Positions 1 to 8,671 are shown, counted from the stretch's first letter. The stretch is 64,000 nt of DNA from Hyphomonadaceae bacterium (GCA_013001295.1 JABDMW010000038.1:43547-107546), one strand, 5' to 3'. Notes: a model not told the origin generated them from the letters alone. Numbers and translations are program-made.

Positions 1-410
1 AAAAGTCGGACAAAAAGAGCAAAGACAAGAAAAAGAAGGATGGTAAGGACGCCAAAGGTGATGATGGTTCCTCTTATGCCGGTGGTGAAAATGTCTATTT
101 AAAATTCAAAAGACAATTCGTTGTCCCGGTCATGCAAGAGGGTGCAATCGAGGCTCTGGTAATTATGAATTTGAATTTGGAAATGAACGATAACGCCCCG
201 GAAAATGCGTATAGCTATGAACCAAAATTACGGGACGCTATCATGCGCGAACTGTTAGCGCTTTCAAATGCCGGTGTCTTCGGTGCCGACCTGACAAGTG
301 CAGAAAGCTACGAAAAGATTCGCGAAAACCTGCTCACAGCGTGTCAGGATGTCATTAAAGAAGGAATCGACAATATTCTAATATTGGACGTCGCGCGTCA
401 GGAGCAATAA
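1..410 (+). CDS. fliL: Flagellar basal body protein FliL (5' truncated by window edge)
   Basis: The open frame enters from the left edge (codons begin at base 3) and stops at 408-410. It starts in a lysine/aspartate-rich linker (KSDKKSKDKKKKDGKD) and continues into the periplasmic FliL domain, with YLKFKRQFVVPVM, a conserved hydrophobic strand, and the helix LRDAIMRELLALSNAG. FliL surrounds the stator at the flagellar motor and affects torque and stator stability. The N-terminal membrane helix must lie outside the window. An internal ATG at 132 is not the start, because conserved domain sequence precedes it. Its flagellar neighbours support the call. Confidence 0.8.
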   Translation, partial: KSDKKSKDKKKKDGKDAKGDDGSSYAGGENVYLKFKRQFVVPVMQEGAIEALVIMNLNLEMNDNAPENAYSYEPKLRDAIMRELLALSNAGVFGADLTSAESYEKIRENLLTACQDVIKEGIDNILILDVARQEQ

Positions 411-427
411 AGGCGCAGCCTTCGCGA

Positions 428-748
428 TTAACCAGCTTCAGATGTATTCGAATACAATTGTTGGGCTAGCATAGACGCAATATCTTCCAAAACATTGTTG
501 GCTTTAGCCTGCAATTCCAACCCGGAAAAAGTCGCTAATTGCTCAACAAACTGCGTTGATTCCAGAGGTTCCAAAGGATCCTGGTTTCGGATCTGTGCCG
601 TCAATAGTGTAAGAAATGTGTTAAACTCCTCGCCAGTGGTTTGTTCGGCCGGCGTTTGCGCGGCATCTGTAGCGGTCGCATTTTCATCTTCGGAAAAAGT
701 CGGGCTGGCTTGTCCCGTTGTGATGGCCATTAAGTCCGTAACATTCAT
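428..748 (-). CDS. flgD: Flagellar hook capping protein FlgD, short form
   Basis: This 106-aa protein carries the FlgD N-terminal domain at about residues 40-95, including FNTFLTLLTAQIRNQDPLEP and the segment STQFVEQLATFSGLELQ. FlgD forms the temporary cap on which hook subunits polymerise. It is only the N-terminal module: the C-terminal Ig/Tudor-like part of enterobacterial FlgD is absent, which is common in alphaproteobacteria. It lies 9 nt downstream of fliK on the same strand, so the two are almost surely co-transcribed; hook capping and hook length control belong together. Confidence 0.85.
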   Translation of the reverse strand: MNVTDLMAITTGQASPTFSEDENATATDAAQTPAEQTTGEEFNTFLTLLTAQIRNQDPLEPLESTQFVEQLATFSGLELQAKANNVLEDIASMLAQQLYSNTSEAG

Positions 749-757
749 AATTATCTC

Positions 758-2011
758 CTATAATAGAATGTTCAAATTATCTTCAGGTACAGACAAGAGT
801 TGTCGCGTGACTGTGCCATCTCCGTCCAATTCAATCATTTGATTGTCTGTCTCATATATAGCAATTGCATGGCTTTCTTTGTCCTTACTAAGATCGCTAC
901 CGTTTTGTGCAAGATTTGATTGAGTGTCGAAGCTCAGATCAATATTTCCGAAGCCCGCCAATCTTAAAGATTTCAGCAAAAACTCGGATCGATCACGAAG
1001 TTGGGAACCAATATCAGCATTCTCCGCCGAAATGACGGCAGTCACGCCGCGGTTGCCGTCAAATTGAAACTCTACGGTGACGCGTCCGAGCTCCGGCGGG
1101 TCCAAACGAACTTGAAGTTTGTTCTGATCTTGCGTGACCGTCGCCAGCGCTTGCGCAAGTTGTTGGCTTGGCGCCGATTTTTGCGTGTGCTGTGCGATAT
1201 CGACCTGCATAGCGATCGGCGTGCTTATATCAGGCGCGTTCGAAACCAAAGGTGCGATCTGCATGCCGGTAATCGGTGTTATTAAGACAGGCGCAGGACT
1301 TTTGCCATTGGATGAAGCAGATTTTACTTCTGCTGTTTCCAAACCACGTCGCTCTAAATTCTCCGGAATTTTAGTCGATGCGTTATCCCATTTGATTTGT
1401 GCCGCTGGGTTGGCTCCATCCGTGTTGGCTTTGATGTCCAATCCCGGGCGCTTGTTACCAATTGTATGATCTGGTGTTTCACCGTCCGAATGATTGCCTA
1501 CTTGCCTTGACGCAATATTGAACAGAATATCATCTGGATTGGCAGTATCATTTGCAGGTGTGGTAATTTCTACCGGTGTAGCGATATTCTGCGCATTGGG
1601 TTGGACTGGATGCGGGGTCGAAGGGGATGTGACGGCAATAGGGGCCGAGGTTTTTCCTGTTTTCTCGGTATGAGGAATTGCTGACGACGGGGTGTCTTTG
1701 ATGAGCTTGTCCAGAGCAGAAATTGGAGCGGCCGTTCCGACATCCGTGCCGAGGATCAAGGCTTGTTCATATTCGGGGTCAATTGTGTTTTCCGGATGTA
1801 CTGTTTCGGCTTCTGTAAAATCCCATCCCTCAGAGGAAGATAGCTCATCTATCGCCAAAGCATCGAACGCCGAAAAAAACTGTTCCGCATCTTCGTTTGG
1901 ATTGGCTGTCAAATTGACGGCAATGTCACCTGGTGACGCTGGATCAATTTCCGGATCTTTTGTTTTATTCTTTGCACTCGTAGAGGCGGGAATTTCTATG
2001 GGAAATAGCAT
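758..2011 (-). CDS. fliK: Flagellar hook-length control protein FliK
   Basis: This 417-aa protein has a long, poorly conserved, proline/threonine-rich N-terminal ruler region (about 1-280). The C-terminal Flg_hook domain (about 285-375) contains VRLDPPELGRVTVEF and the stretch LRDRSEFLLKSLRLAGF. FliK measures hook length and switches the export gate (FlhB) from hook to filament substrates; flhB is in this window at 11.8 kb. It is the first gene of a minus-strand pair with flgD. The region upstream is shared with the divergent flgJ-like gene and carries a CtrA-like box. Confidence 0.85.
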   Translation of the reverse strand: MLFPIEIPASTSAKNKTKDPEIDPASPGDIAVNLTANPNEDAEQFFSAFDALAIDELSSSEGWDFTEAETVHPENTIDPEYEQALILGTDVGTAAPISALDKLIKDTPSSAIPHTEKTGKTSAPIAVTSPSTPHPVQPNAQNIATPVEITTPANDTANPDDILFNIASRQVGNHSDGETPDHTIGNKRPGLDIKANTDGANPAAQIKWDNASTKIPENLERRGLETAEVKSASSNGKSPAPVLITPITGMQIAPLVSNAPDISTPIAMQVDIAQHTQKSAPSQQLAQALATVTQDQNKLQVRLDPPELGRVTVEFQFDGNRGVTAVISAENADIGSQLRDRSEFLLKSLRLAGFGNIDLSFDTQSNLAQNGSDLSKDKESHAIAIYETDNQMIELDGDGTVTRQLLSVPEDNLNILL

Positions 2012-2035
2012 GCAACTATAAATATGTTATAAAGA

Positions 2036-2051
2036 TTAACTAATCTTTTAC
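2036..2051. promoter_or_regulatory. Possible CtrA box between fliK and the flgJ-like gene
   Basis: The sequence TTAA-N7-TTTAC has one mismatch to the CtrA consensus TTAA-N7-TTAAC. It lies in the divergent intergenic region of fliK and the flgJ-like gene. CtrA control of flagellar genes is established in Caulobacter; here it is inferred from one imperfect site in AT-rich DNA. Confidence 0.3.
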
Positions 2052-2096
2052 GAGTAATTTAATATTAACAATAAATATCAAAAAAAGACATGTCCT

Positions 2097-2456
2097 ATGC
2101 TTTCAACCACAATGCCGTTTTCCAATTTATCGATCGCCCGGGAAGCCGACCAATTGTCTGGAGCAATCGACGATAAAAAGGACCAAATCCTTCGTGAAAA
2201 AGCAAGGGAGTTTGAGGCCGTATTCATCGGGCAAATGTTGAAATTTTCAGGATTTGACAAAGCTTTGACCATGGGTGGTGGAAAAGATGCCTCTGCTTTT
2301 AGTGGAATGTATATTCAGGAATTTGCAGAAAAGATTGCTGACGATGGCGGATTTGGACTGGCGGAAAAAATATATACTCAAATGTCACGTCGCAATGCTG
2401 ACGCAGCCGTAATTGGTGAGCAAGGAGGTGAAATTGTCTTCTCTGACAGATTGTAA
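2097..2456 (+). CDS. FlgJ/CheL-like rod-binding protein
   Basis: This 119-aa protein matches the rod-binding N-terminal domain of FlgJ, seen as REKAREFEAVFIGQMLKF (about 38-55) and the motif FSGMYIQEFAEKIADDGGFGLAEKIY (about 68-93). It lacks the muramidase domain of enterobacterial FlgJ, as in the alphaproteobacterial CheL-type proteins. It probably acts in assembly of the flagellar rod. It is divergent from fliK and overlaps the next gene by 23 nt, which suggests translational coupling. Start at 2097 is the only reasonable ATG before the conserved domain. Confidence 0.75.
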   Translation: MLSTTMPFSNLSIAREADQLSGAIDDKKDQILREKAREFEAVFIGQMLKFSGFDKALTMGGGKDASAFSGMYIQEFAEKIADDGGFGLAEKIYTQMSRRNADAAVIGEQGGEIVFSDRL

Positions 2457-2820
2457 CGCTAAAATTTCTGAGATTATCTACATTCTAAAGGAAGAGAGTA
2501 AGTTGATCAAAAAGGGGACTTTTTCGGAACTTGATAGAACGCTGCAACTCAAGAGCAAATGCCTTACTGAATTTGATGCCTTGGTATCAACGCTGGATTC
2601 AGCCGAAAATATCGAATACATCGCGCCCCAAATCGAGACACTGAAACGATTGGCCAATGAAAACGCGCAGCTCCTCCAAGGCGCTTTTCACGGAATTAAA
2701 GCGGCGCAAATGCGACTACGTTCACTGGCCACACAAGAGGCTCAACTAGGCGCCTATAATCGCACAGGCGATACCATCGTATTAATTGAAAACACTGTAA
2801 ATTCTGAAAAACGTGTGTGA
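2434..2820 (+). CDS. FlgN-like flagellar export chaperone
   Basis: This is a mostly helical protein of 128 aa with no recognisable catalytic motif. Its size, predicted coiled-coil character (EESKLIKKGTFSELDRTLQL) and position directly after a FlgJ-like gene suggest a FlgN-type chaperone for hook-associated proteins; that function is inferred. I choose a TTG start at 2434, because an excellent Shine-Dalgarno (AAGGAGGTG, 2422-2430) lies just before it, inside the end of the upstream gene. An earlier in-frame TTG at 2413 has no such site. Confidence 0.6.
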   Translation: MSSLTDCNAKISEIIYILKEESKLIKKGTFSELDRTLQLKSKCLTEFDALVSTLDSAENIEYIAPQIETLKRLANENAQLLQGAFHGIKAAQMRLRSLATQEAQLGAYNRTGDTIVLIENTVNSEKRV

Positions 2821-3004
2821 CGTTAAGAGTTAAATAACATTTCGTGTATAACAGACAAATACAACTCAGGAGAGTTAATTTGCTCATTAATTTATTGGGG
2901 GGCAAATCCGTCAGGACGACGTAGGCGGTCAATGGTGGCCAGATGGAACTCAAATTCCGTCATTTTTCAAAAGCGTATAAAACGCACCTAAAAGGAAAAG
3001 ACCT

Positions 3005-4225
3005 ATGTCAAGTATTTTAACAAACAGTAGTGCCATGGTAGCCCTCGAAACTCTTCGCGGGATCAACAAAAACCTCGGAATGGTACAAAGCGAAATTTCA
3101 ACAGGTAAATCGATTTCGAACGCCAAAGACAATGCGGCGATTTGGGCGATTTCAACAGTCATGTCGACTGACGTTGAAAGCTTCGACCAGATTTCAAACT
3201 CATTGAACTTAGGTTCAGCGACTGTCGGTGTTGCGCGCGCTTCATCTGAACAAGTCACAGATCTTCTACAAGACATGAAACAATTGATTGTTTCAGCTCA
3301 GGAAGAAAACGTTGACCGTACCAAAATCCAGACCGACGTTGCTGAACTCGTAACCCAAATCGGTTCTATTGTGGCTGCTGCGCAATTCAACGGCCAGAAC
3401 CTGCTGAATTCTACAGGTAGCATTTCAATCCTGTCCTCACTTGACCGTGCGGCGGACGGAACTGTGACAGCCTCAAGCATCTCCGTTTCACGTGTGAATC
3501 TGGGTACAGGTGCTGAAGTTGTAGCAGCTACCGCTCTGGCTGCTGCCGATGGTGCTAATGCAACAGCCACCGGTGCTGCAATTCCTGTAAACGACGGAAC
3601 GAATGACGGAACGCAGACAGTGACGTTGAGCGAAGGCGTTGTTGAGACCGGGACGGTTGCAAGCGTTACCGTTGACGGCACCGAGTTCACGTATACGTCG
3701 GTAGCAGGCGATACTAATACGGACGTCGCGAATGGATTGAAGGCCGCTTATGATGCTGCACCTTCAAACGCCAATATCTCTGTAGCCGTTACGGCAGCCG
3801 CTGATCCATTGGTCGATGATGCAGTTCTTACATTTTCAAATACGAGTACAACAGTCGCTGGCACATTGGCCGCAGGTTCACTGAAAGGTGGCGTAGCTGC
3901 CGGTGCCCTTGAAGGTATAACGTCATTTGACGTCACGACTGATGCAGGTGCTGCATCTGCTTTGGCTGAAATCGAAGGGTTTTTACAAACAGCTATTGAT
4001 GCGTCAGCTGCCTTTGGTTCAAAGCAAAAGCGTATTGAAAATCAGGTTGAATTTGTCGCGACCCTGACTGACTCGTTAAAAGTTGGCATTGGCGCCTTGA
4101 CAGATGCAAACCTGGAAGAAGCATCTGCGCGTCTGCAATCTTTGCAGGTTCAGCAGCAGCTTGGCGTCCAGGCGTTGTCAATCGCCAACCAGGGCCCACA
4201 GCAGCTCTTGGCTCTCTTCCGATAG
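3005..4225 (+). CDS. Flagellin
   Basis: This 406-aa protein has the flagellin N-terminal D0/D1 domain (about 1-160: SSILTNSSAMVALETLRGIN, STGKSISNAKDNAAIWAIS) and the C-terminal domain (about 325-406, ending SIANQGPQQLLALFR). The residues between (about 165-320) form an Ala/Thr/Gly-rich insert with VDGTEFTYTSVAGD, probably a surface-exposed D2-like domain; Caulobacter flagellins are near 273 aa, so this one is enlarged. It polymerises into the filament after export. The 184-nt upstream region is unusually long and is a plausible target for FlbT-mediated mRNA control. flaF and flbT follow directly. Confidence 0.92.
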   Translation: MSSILTNSSAMVALETLRGINKNLGMVQSEISTGKSISNAKDNAAIWAISTVMSTDVESFDQISNSLNLGSATVGVARASSEQVTDLLQDMKQLIVSAQEENVDRTKIQTDVAELVTQIGSIVAAAQFNGQNLLNSTGSISILSSLDRAADGTVTASSISVSRVNLGTGAEVVAATALAAADGANATATGAAIPVNDGTNDGTQTVTLSEGVVETGTVASVTVDGTEFTYTSVAGDTNTDVANGLKAAYDAAPSNANISVAVTAAADPLVDDAVLTFSNTSTTVAGTLAAGSLKGGVAAGALEGITSFDVTTDAGAASALAEIEGFLQTAIDASAAFGSKQKRIENQVEFVATLTDSLKVGIGALTDANLEEASARLQSLQVQQQLGVQALSIANQGPQQLLALFR

Positions 4226-4247
4226 GAAGCAAGGCGACAAAAAGTTT

Positions 4248-4270
4248 CCGAGACGGGTTTCCCGTCTCGG
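4248..4270 (+). terminator. Perfect 10-bp hairpin after flagellin
   Basis: CCGAGACGGG and CCCGTCTCGG pair around a TTT loop 22 nt after the flagellin stop. No U-run follows, so it may stabilise or attenuate the flagellin mRNA rather than terminate fully before flaF. Confidence 0.6.
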
Positions 4271-4302
4271 AGATCAGATTTCTAGGATAGAACGGACGCA
4301 GG

Positions 4303-4725
4303 ATGACCGCACAACAAATAGCCCACAAAAAATATCTAAACTCACAACGTGAACTCGCATCGGACAAGGCCGTCGAACTCAGAGTTTTCGCCTCAATTAC
4401 ATCTAAAATGCGCGCGGCCGACACAAATGAAATCGGTGGCATGTCAAAGCTAGCGGAAGCGCTTTACGATAATGTCAAGCTTTGGAATTTGCTTTTGATT
4501 GATTTAACAAATCCTGAAAACCCGCTTCCACTTGACCTTAAAACATCCATTATTTCTCTTTCTGAATTTACGCAAAAACACACCGTGAAAGTCATGGCCG
4601 GGAGAGCGACACATGATGTATTAATCGACATCAACCAGGCTATGATAGACGGATTGCGACAAAGCCGAAGCATACAGGCGATGGCAAATAATCAGACGCA
4701 CGAGCAAGAAATCGAGGCAGCATAA
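4303..4725 (+). CDS. flaF: Flagellar biosynthesis regulator FlaF
   Basis: This 140-aa protein fits the FlaF family: DKAVELRVFASITSKM in the first third, LAEALYDNVKLWNLLLIDL in the middle, and a C-terminal helix with DINQAMIDGLRQ. In Caulobacter, FlaF is needed for flagellin translation and secretion and works opposite FlbT. It lies between flagellin and flbT, only 2 nt from flbT, a conserved order in alphaproteobacteria. The enclosing operon and the hairpin after the flagellin gene suggest that it is expressed with, but at a lower level than, flagellin. Confidence 0.88.
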   Translation: MTAQQIAHKKYLNSQRELASDKAVELRVFASITSKMRAADTNEIGGMSKLAEALYDNVKLWNLLLIDLTNPENPLPLDLKTSIISLSEFTQKHTVKVMAGRATHDVLIDINQAMIDGLRQSRSIQAMANNQTHEQEIEAA

Positions 4726-4727
4726 TC

Positions 4728-5177
4728 ATGGCCGGTCTCGTTCTCAGTTTAAAACCTAATGAAAAATTTCTCGTCAATGGAGCACTCCTTGAAAATGGTC
4801 CAAAACGCGGACAAATCCGTGTAGAGGCAGACGGCGTTAATGTTTTGCGCCTGAGCGATGTAATCCACCCTGATGATGTGAATACGCCGATCAAACGCGT
4901 ATACTACAATGCCCAACTGGTCCTGTCCGGCGATATGACAATTGATGAAGTGGAGGCGCAGGTAAAAGACGGTCTCGTCGACCTTCTTAAAGTCTTTGCA
5001 GGCACGGAAATGATTAAAAATATTTTGAAAGCCGCAAATGCGGTTGAACATGGACGCTACTATTCGGTACTGTGCGCTTTGAAACCTTTGCTCCATATCG
5101 AACAAGAGCTGCTCACGTTGTCACAGCATACGGATCAGAAAGATCAAGCCCAGCACTCATTAGCAGCTGCTGGTTAA
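4728..5177 (+). CDS. flbT: Flagellin mRNA regulator FlbT
   Basis: This 149-aa protein has typical FlbT sequence: LVLSLKPNEKFLVNGALLEN at the N-terminus, then VYYNAQLVLSGD and VEHGRYYSVLCALKPLL. FlbT is a post-transcriptional regulator that binds the 5' leader of flagellin mRNA and promotes its decay until hook assembly is complete. The ATG follows flaF by 2 nt, so translation is probably coupled. The likely target in this window is the long leader of the flagellin gene at 2821-3004. Confidence 0.92.
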   Translation: MAGLVLSLKPNEKFLVNGALLENGPKRGQIRVEADGVNVLRLSDVIHPDDVNTPIKRVYYNAQLVLSGDMTIDEVEAQVKDGLVDLLKVFAGTEMIKNILKAANAVEHGRYYSVLCALKPLLHIEQELLTLSQHTDQKDQAQHSLAAAG

Positions 5178-5183
5178 TAGCTC

Positions 5184-6014
5184 ATGCCATTTACGCCGAT
5201 TATACCATTGTCAGGTCTCGGGGGATGGAATTTCCTTGAGCGCACACTCGATCGGCAAATGGAAATATATAATAAATCGCCTGATATTGCGCGCGATGTT
5301 GAGTACTATCTTGGAAATATAGACTCAATCTCCACGCTTGATGAGTTTATGGGCGACCGTAGAATTTTAAAGGTCGCCTTGGGAGCCTTCGGCTTGTCCG
5401 AAGAAATTGACAAAGGTGCTTTTGTCCGAAAAGTTCTGGAAGAGGGTACGCTTGAGGATGACAGTTTTGCCAATCGGTTGAACAATCCAAATTATATCTC
5501 ATTTGCTCAGGCCTTTTCATTCGGAGACTTCGGGTTTGTGTCAAATGATGCGTCCAACCAACGCATTGTTGATCAATACCGGGATGAAAGTTTCGAAATT
5601 TCATTGGGCGAGGTGGACGACGATATGCGTCAGGCCCTCAATTTTAAACGGGAAATCGGAACAATTGCTGAACGGGATTTAACCGAGGCAGGTGGATGGT
5701 TTCAAGTCATGGCTTCCCTGCCGCTCAGATCGGTCGTCGAAGCAGCGTTTAATTTGCCAAGTTCGTTTTCCCAGATTGACCTTGATCAGCAAGCCGAAGT
5801 GCTAGCCGATCGCGCTGATCAATATTTTGGTAGCCGCAGTGTCGATATCTTTAAAGACCCCGAAAATATTGATGTGGCCATTCGCCGTTTTCAATTGACA
5901 CGTCAAATTGCCAACGGCCCGGCAAGTACGTCGCCGGCAGCATCTGCAATTACCATTTTATCCGGCGGACTCGGAAGTTCGGGATTGGAAAACCTTATTT
6001 TGTCTAACGTCTAA
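5184..6014 (+). CDS. DUF1217 flagellar-cluster protein
   Basis: This 276-aa protein belongs to the DUF1217 family found in flagellar clusters of alphaproteobacteria. Visible features are the N-terminal SGLGGWNFLERTLDRQ, the helical middle DRRILKVALGAFGLSEEIDKG, and RLNNPNYISFAQAFSFGDFG. It has no signal peptide or membrane helix. Biochemical function is unknown; its place 6 nt after flbT suggests a role in filament or basal body assembly. It overlaps the convergent fliI by 4 nt at the 3' ends. Confidence 0.7.
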   Translation: MPFTPIIPLSGLGGWNFLERTLDRQMEIYNKSPDIARDVEYYLGNIDSISTLDEFMGDRRILKVALGAFGLSEEIDKGAFVRKVLEEGTLEDDSFANRLNNPNYISFAQAFSFGDFGFVSNDASNQRIVDQYRDESFEISLGEVDDDMRQALNFKREIGTIAERDLTEAGGWFQVMASLPLRSVVEAAFNLPSSFSQIDLDQQAEVLADRADQYFGSRSVDIFKDPENIDVAIRRFQLTRQIANGPASTSPAASAITILSGGLGSSGLENLILSNV

Positions 6015-7390
6015 TCTGTGGCTTGATCAAGGTTTTCAACGTCGGCGACTGAGGTTGCCTTGATCGTCAATATCTCCGCAAGTTTGTCGAAAGCTTTTGT
6101 AGCATCGGCATCTCCGAGGGAGCCAACAAACCCGTCCAGTGATGGGTAAATTTCAATGGCATTATCGATAACGGGGTCCGAGCCGCTGGCATAAAGACCG
6201 GATTGGATCAGGGGGCGCGCATCTTCATATGCACCAATCAGGGCTCGACCTTTATTCAATATCTCATTCTCTTCCGGGCTTGCCGCCTCGGGGAGAGAGC
6301 GTGAAACGCTACGTCTGACATCGATCGCCGGGTAGCGGCCGCGTTCGGCAATCTCACGGTCTAAAACAATATGACCATCCAGAATGCCGCGCACCATGTC
6401 CGCAATCGGTTCTTCCATATTGGAACCGGCGACAAGTACACTAAAGACGGCGGTAATATCACCGGAGCCGTCAATTCCGGGCCCGGTCCGTTCGCACAAA
6501 GCCGCCAGAGCCCTGAACGTTGAAGGCGGATATGCCCGAAGGGACGGAATTTCTCCGGCGGTCAAGGCCACATCACGGTGCGCTTCAGCAAACCGTGTAA
6601 TCGAGTCAAACAAGACCAGTACTTGCTTTCCCTCGTCGCGGAAGCTTTCCGCCGTTGTCAATGCTAGGAGTGCTGTTCTCAATTTGAGGGCAGACGGGTC
6701 GTTCGATGTTGCAACGAAAACGATTGATTTCTCCATGCCTTCTTCGCCCAATGTGTTTTCCACAAATGAACGAACTTCCCGGCCACGCTCCCCGATCAAA
6801 GCAATGATAATGACATCGGCTTTCGTTCCGCGCGCTAGGGCAGCAAGGAGTGTCGACTTTCCAATACCGGAACCGGCAAATAGCCCCATTCTTTGTCCTT
6901 GGCACAGCGGTAGAAAGGTATCGATCGCGGCAATACCGGTATCGAGGCGTGATCCGAGCGGTTTTCTTAAAATTGCCGGGGGCGGTTTATTGCGGAGCGG
7001 TAATTTGGTAGGTCCCTCAAGCGGTGTTTGGCCATCCACAGTACGCGCAGAGTGATCCAGAACCTTACCTATCCAGTCACTCGAAGGTGATACAAGACTT
7101 TCCGGTTTGAAATATGCGCGGCTTCCCACACGAATACCGAATGGGTCATTGTACATAATCGCAATCGCTTCATCAGGATTCAGGGCAATGATTTCACCTG
7201 TCATCATGGATCCGGTTGGTGTTTTAATCTCTATTTGATCGCCTAATCCTATGGCGATGCTCAGCCCCTGTATGTGGACTGATTGTGAAACGACGCGCGT
7301 AACTTGACCCCAGATTTTCTTCGAGGATTCTATCGAGGCGAGCGAGACGGCTTGTTCAAATTTTGTCGCGGCTGGATTGACAATCGTCAT
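6011..7390 (-). CDS. fliI: Flagellum-specific export ATPase FliI
   Basis: This 459-aa protein is the type III export ATPase of the flagellum. The Walker A loop GSGIGKST is at residues 173-180, the Walker B strand QVLVLFDSITRFAEAHRD lies about 90 residues later, and GERGREVRSFVE is the expected family signature. Together with FliJ it unfolds and feeds substrates into the FlhA/FlhB gate. It is alone on the minus strand between two plus-strand flagellar units; the promoter region is shared with flgB. Confidence 0.95.
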   Translation of the reverse strand: MTIVNPAATKFEQAVSLASIESSKKIWGQVTRVVSQSVHIQGLSIAIGLGDQIEIKTPTGSMMTGEIIALNPDEAIAIMYNDPFGIRVGSRAYFKPESLVSPSSDWIGKVLDHSARTVDGQTPLEGPTKLPLRNKPPPAILRKPLGSRLDTGIAAIDTFLPLCQGQRMGLFAGSGIGKSTLLAALARGTKADVIIIALIGERGREVRSFVENTLGEEGMEKSIVFVATSNDPSALKLRTALLALTTAESFRDEGKQVLVLFDSITRFAEAHRDVALTAGEIPSLRAYPPSTFRALAALCERTGPGIDGSGDITAVFSVLVAGSNMEEPIADMVRGILDGHIVLDREIAERGRYPAIDVRRSVSRSLPEAASPEENEILNKGRALIGAYEDARPLIQSGLYASGSDPVIDNAIEIYPSLDGFVGSLGDADATKAFDKLAEILTIKATSVADVENLDQATD

Positions 7391-7418
7391 GCTTTCACTT
7401 TCAAATCAGAAGGTGTTA

Positions 7419-7466
7419 TTAATATTTTGTTCAACTTATAAGAGTAATCGTTAGATATTCATTAAC
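7419..7466. promoter_or_regulatory. Possible CtrA boxes between fliI and flgB
   Basis: Two one-mismatch matches to TTAA-N7-TTAAC lie in the divergent fliI/flgB region: TTAA-N7-TTCAAC at 7419-7435 and, on the minus strand, TTAA-N7-CTAAC at 7450-7466. CtrA regulation of class II flagellar genes is known in Caulobacter; here it is inference from motif and context. Confidence 0.3.
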
Positions 7467-7489
7467 CACAAGAAAATGAAGACACCTAT

Positions 7490-7852
7490 ATGTTCAACGA
7501 TATAAAAATATTGCAAAACATGTCCGCGCTCGCGTCTCATGCGGAAAAGCGCCACGCCTTGATCGCTGAAAATATCGCCAATGCAGATACGCCCGGTTTC
7601 AAGGCAAAAGATCTTCAGCCTTTTTCCGAAATTTACAAAAAAGCGGCACAGAATGGCCAAAAGATCGGCGCGTTGGAAGCAAAAGTTCAATTGATGGAAG
7701 CCGGGGATATCGCATCGCCCAATGGAAACACTGTTTCATTGGAGCAACAGACAATGTTGGCTGCACAAACCAAAGGCGAACATGAAATGGCGCTGGCTGT
7801 TTATCGCAAGACGCTTGAAATGATGAAAATGGCTATTGGGAAAAATATATAA
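7490..7852 (+). CDS. flgB: Flagellar proximal rod protein FlgB
   Basis: This 120-aa protein starts the large plus-strand flagellar operon. The family hallmark is ALIAENIANADTPGFKAKD at residues 23-41, the N-terminal rod motif shared by FlgB, FlgC and hook proteins. The C-terminus (EMALAVYRKTLEMMKMAI) forms the partner helix. FlgB builds the proximal rod with FlgC, FlgF and FliE. It is followed after 72 nt by flgC. The start at 7490 fits the usual family length. Confidence 0.93.
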   Translation: MFNDIKILQNMSALASHAEKRHALIAENIANADTPGFKAKDLQPFSEIYKKAAQNGQKIGALEAKVQLMEAGDIASPNGNTVSLEQQTMLAAQTKGEHEMALAVYRKTLEMMKMAIGKNI

Positions 7853-7924
7853 AGATAGAATTCGAACATCTCAGGATTTTGATGTTCAACAAGCGAATTA
7901 CTTAGGAAACGCAGGAGGCGTATA

Positions 7925-8323
7925 ATGAGTTTTAATCCGATAAAAAGCGCGATGCATGCCGCGAGCAGTGGCATGAATGCGCAGTCTTTCCGTATGCGGG
8001 TGGTTAGTGAAAACCTGTCCAATGCGGACACGCACGGGTATCAACGAAAACAGATTTCTTTCAAAAATGAATTGGATCGCATTTCAGGTCAAAACAGTGT
8101 GCAGATCAAGAACGTTACCTTGGATCGATCATTGGGTGAGCAGTTGTATGATCCAGCGCATCCTCTGTCTGATGCGGACGGATATGTTGTTATGTCTAAT
8201 GTCGACATGATGCTTGAACTTGCAGATGCCCGCGAAGCAGGTCGAAGCTACGAAGCCAATCTTTCAACGTTTAGACAGGCTGCGCAAATGTATAGCAGCC
8301 TGATCGGATTGCTACGGCGGTAG
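7925..8323 (+). CDS. flgC: Flagellar proximal rod protein FlgC
   Basis: This 132-aa protein is FlgC: the N-terminal MRVVSENLSNADTHGYQRKQ is the rod/hook family motif, and the C-terminus NVDMMLELADAREAGRSYEA is typical. A good ribosome site (AGGAGGCGTATA) precedes the ATG at 7925. The protein is a subunit of the proximal rod. It is second in the flgB-flgC-fliE order that is conserved across bacteria. Confidence 0.94.
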   Translation: MSFNPIKSAMHAASSGMNAQSFRMRVVSENLSNADTHGYQRKQISFKNELDRISGQNSVQIKNVTLDRSLGEQLYDPAHPLSDADGYVVMSNVDMMLELADAREAGRSYEANLSTFRQAAQMYSSLIGLLRR

Positions 8324-8332
8324 GGGAACAAA

Positions 8333-8647
8333 ATGGAATCTTCATCACTCGGGGCTCTCCGTCAATATGACATAGCCAAAAAGGCGCTCACGCCTGACAT
8401 GAAATCCGGTCAGGCTAAAGCTGAAATCGGCGCAGACAAAACGAGCGCGATAGCCAAAGGTGCACAGGAATTTGCGCAGGTCTTTGAAAATGTCGATCAG
8501 GCAACAAATGCGATGAGCGCGGGAACAGCGGATCCACATTCTGTTGTCGAAGCACTTGCAACTGCAGAAATTGCGCTTGAGACGGCGGTAACGATTCGCA
8601 ATCGCGTTGTCGAAGCCTATCAAGAACTATTGCGAATGCCGGTCTAG
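8333..8647 (+). CDS. fliE: Flagellar hook-basal body protein FliE
   Basis: This 104-aa protein is FliE, the adaptor between the MS ring/export gate and the rod. Conserved features are QEFAQVFENVDQATNAMSAG in the middle and EALATAEIALETAVTIRNRV followed by YQELLRMPV at the C-terminus. It starts 9 nt after flgC and is 24 nt upstream of fliQ, within one operon. Confidence 0.92.
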   Translation: MESSSLGALRQYDIAKKALTPDMKSGQAKAEIGADKTSAIAKGAQEFAQVFENVDQATNAMSAGTADPHSVVEALATAEIALETAVTIRNRVVEAYQELLRMPV

Positions 8648-8671
8648 TTCAGACCTCATATCAGGATAATC

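Noticed and set aside
758..2011. Several plus-strand open frames opposite fliK
   Set aside because: They are antisense shadows: fliK has a clear domain and correct operon context, while these lack ribosome sites and sensible protein sequence.
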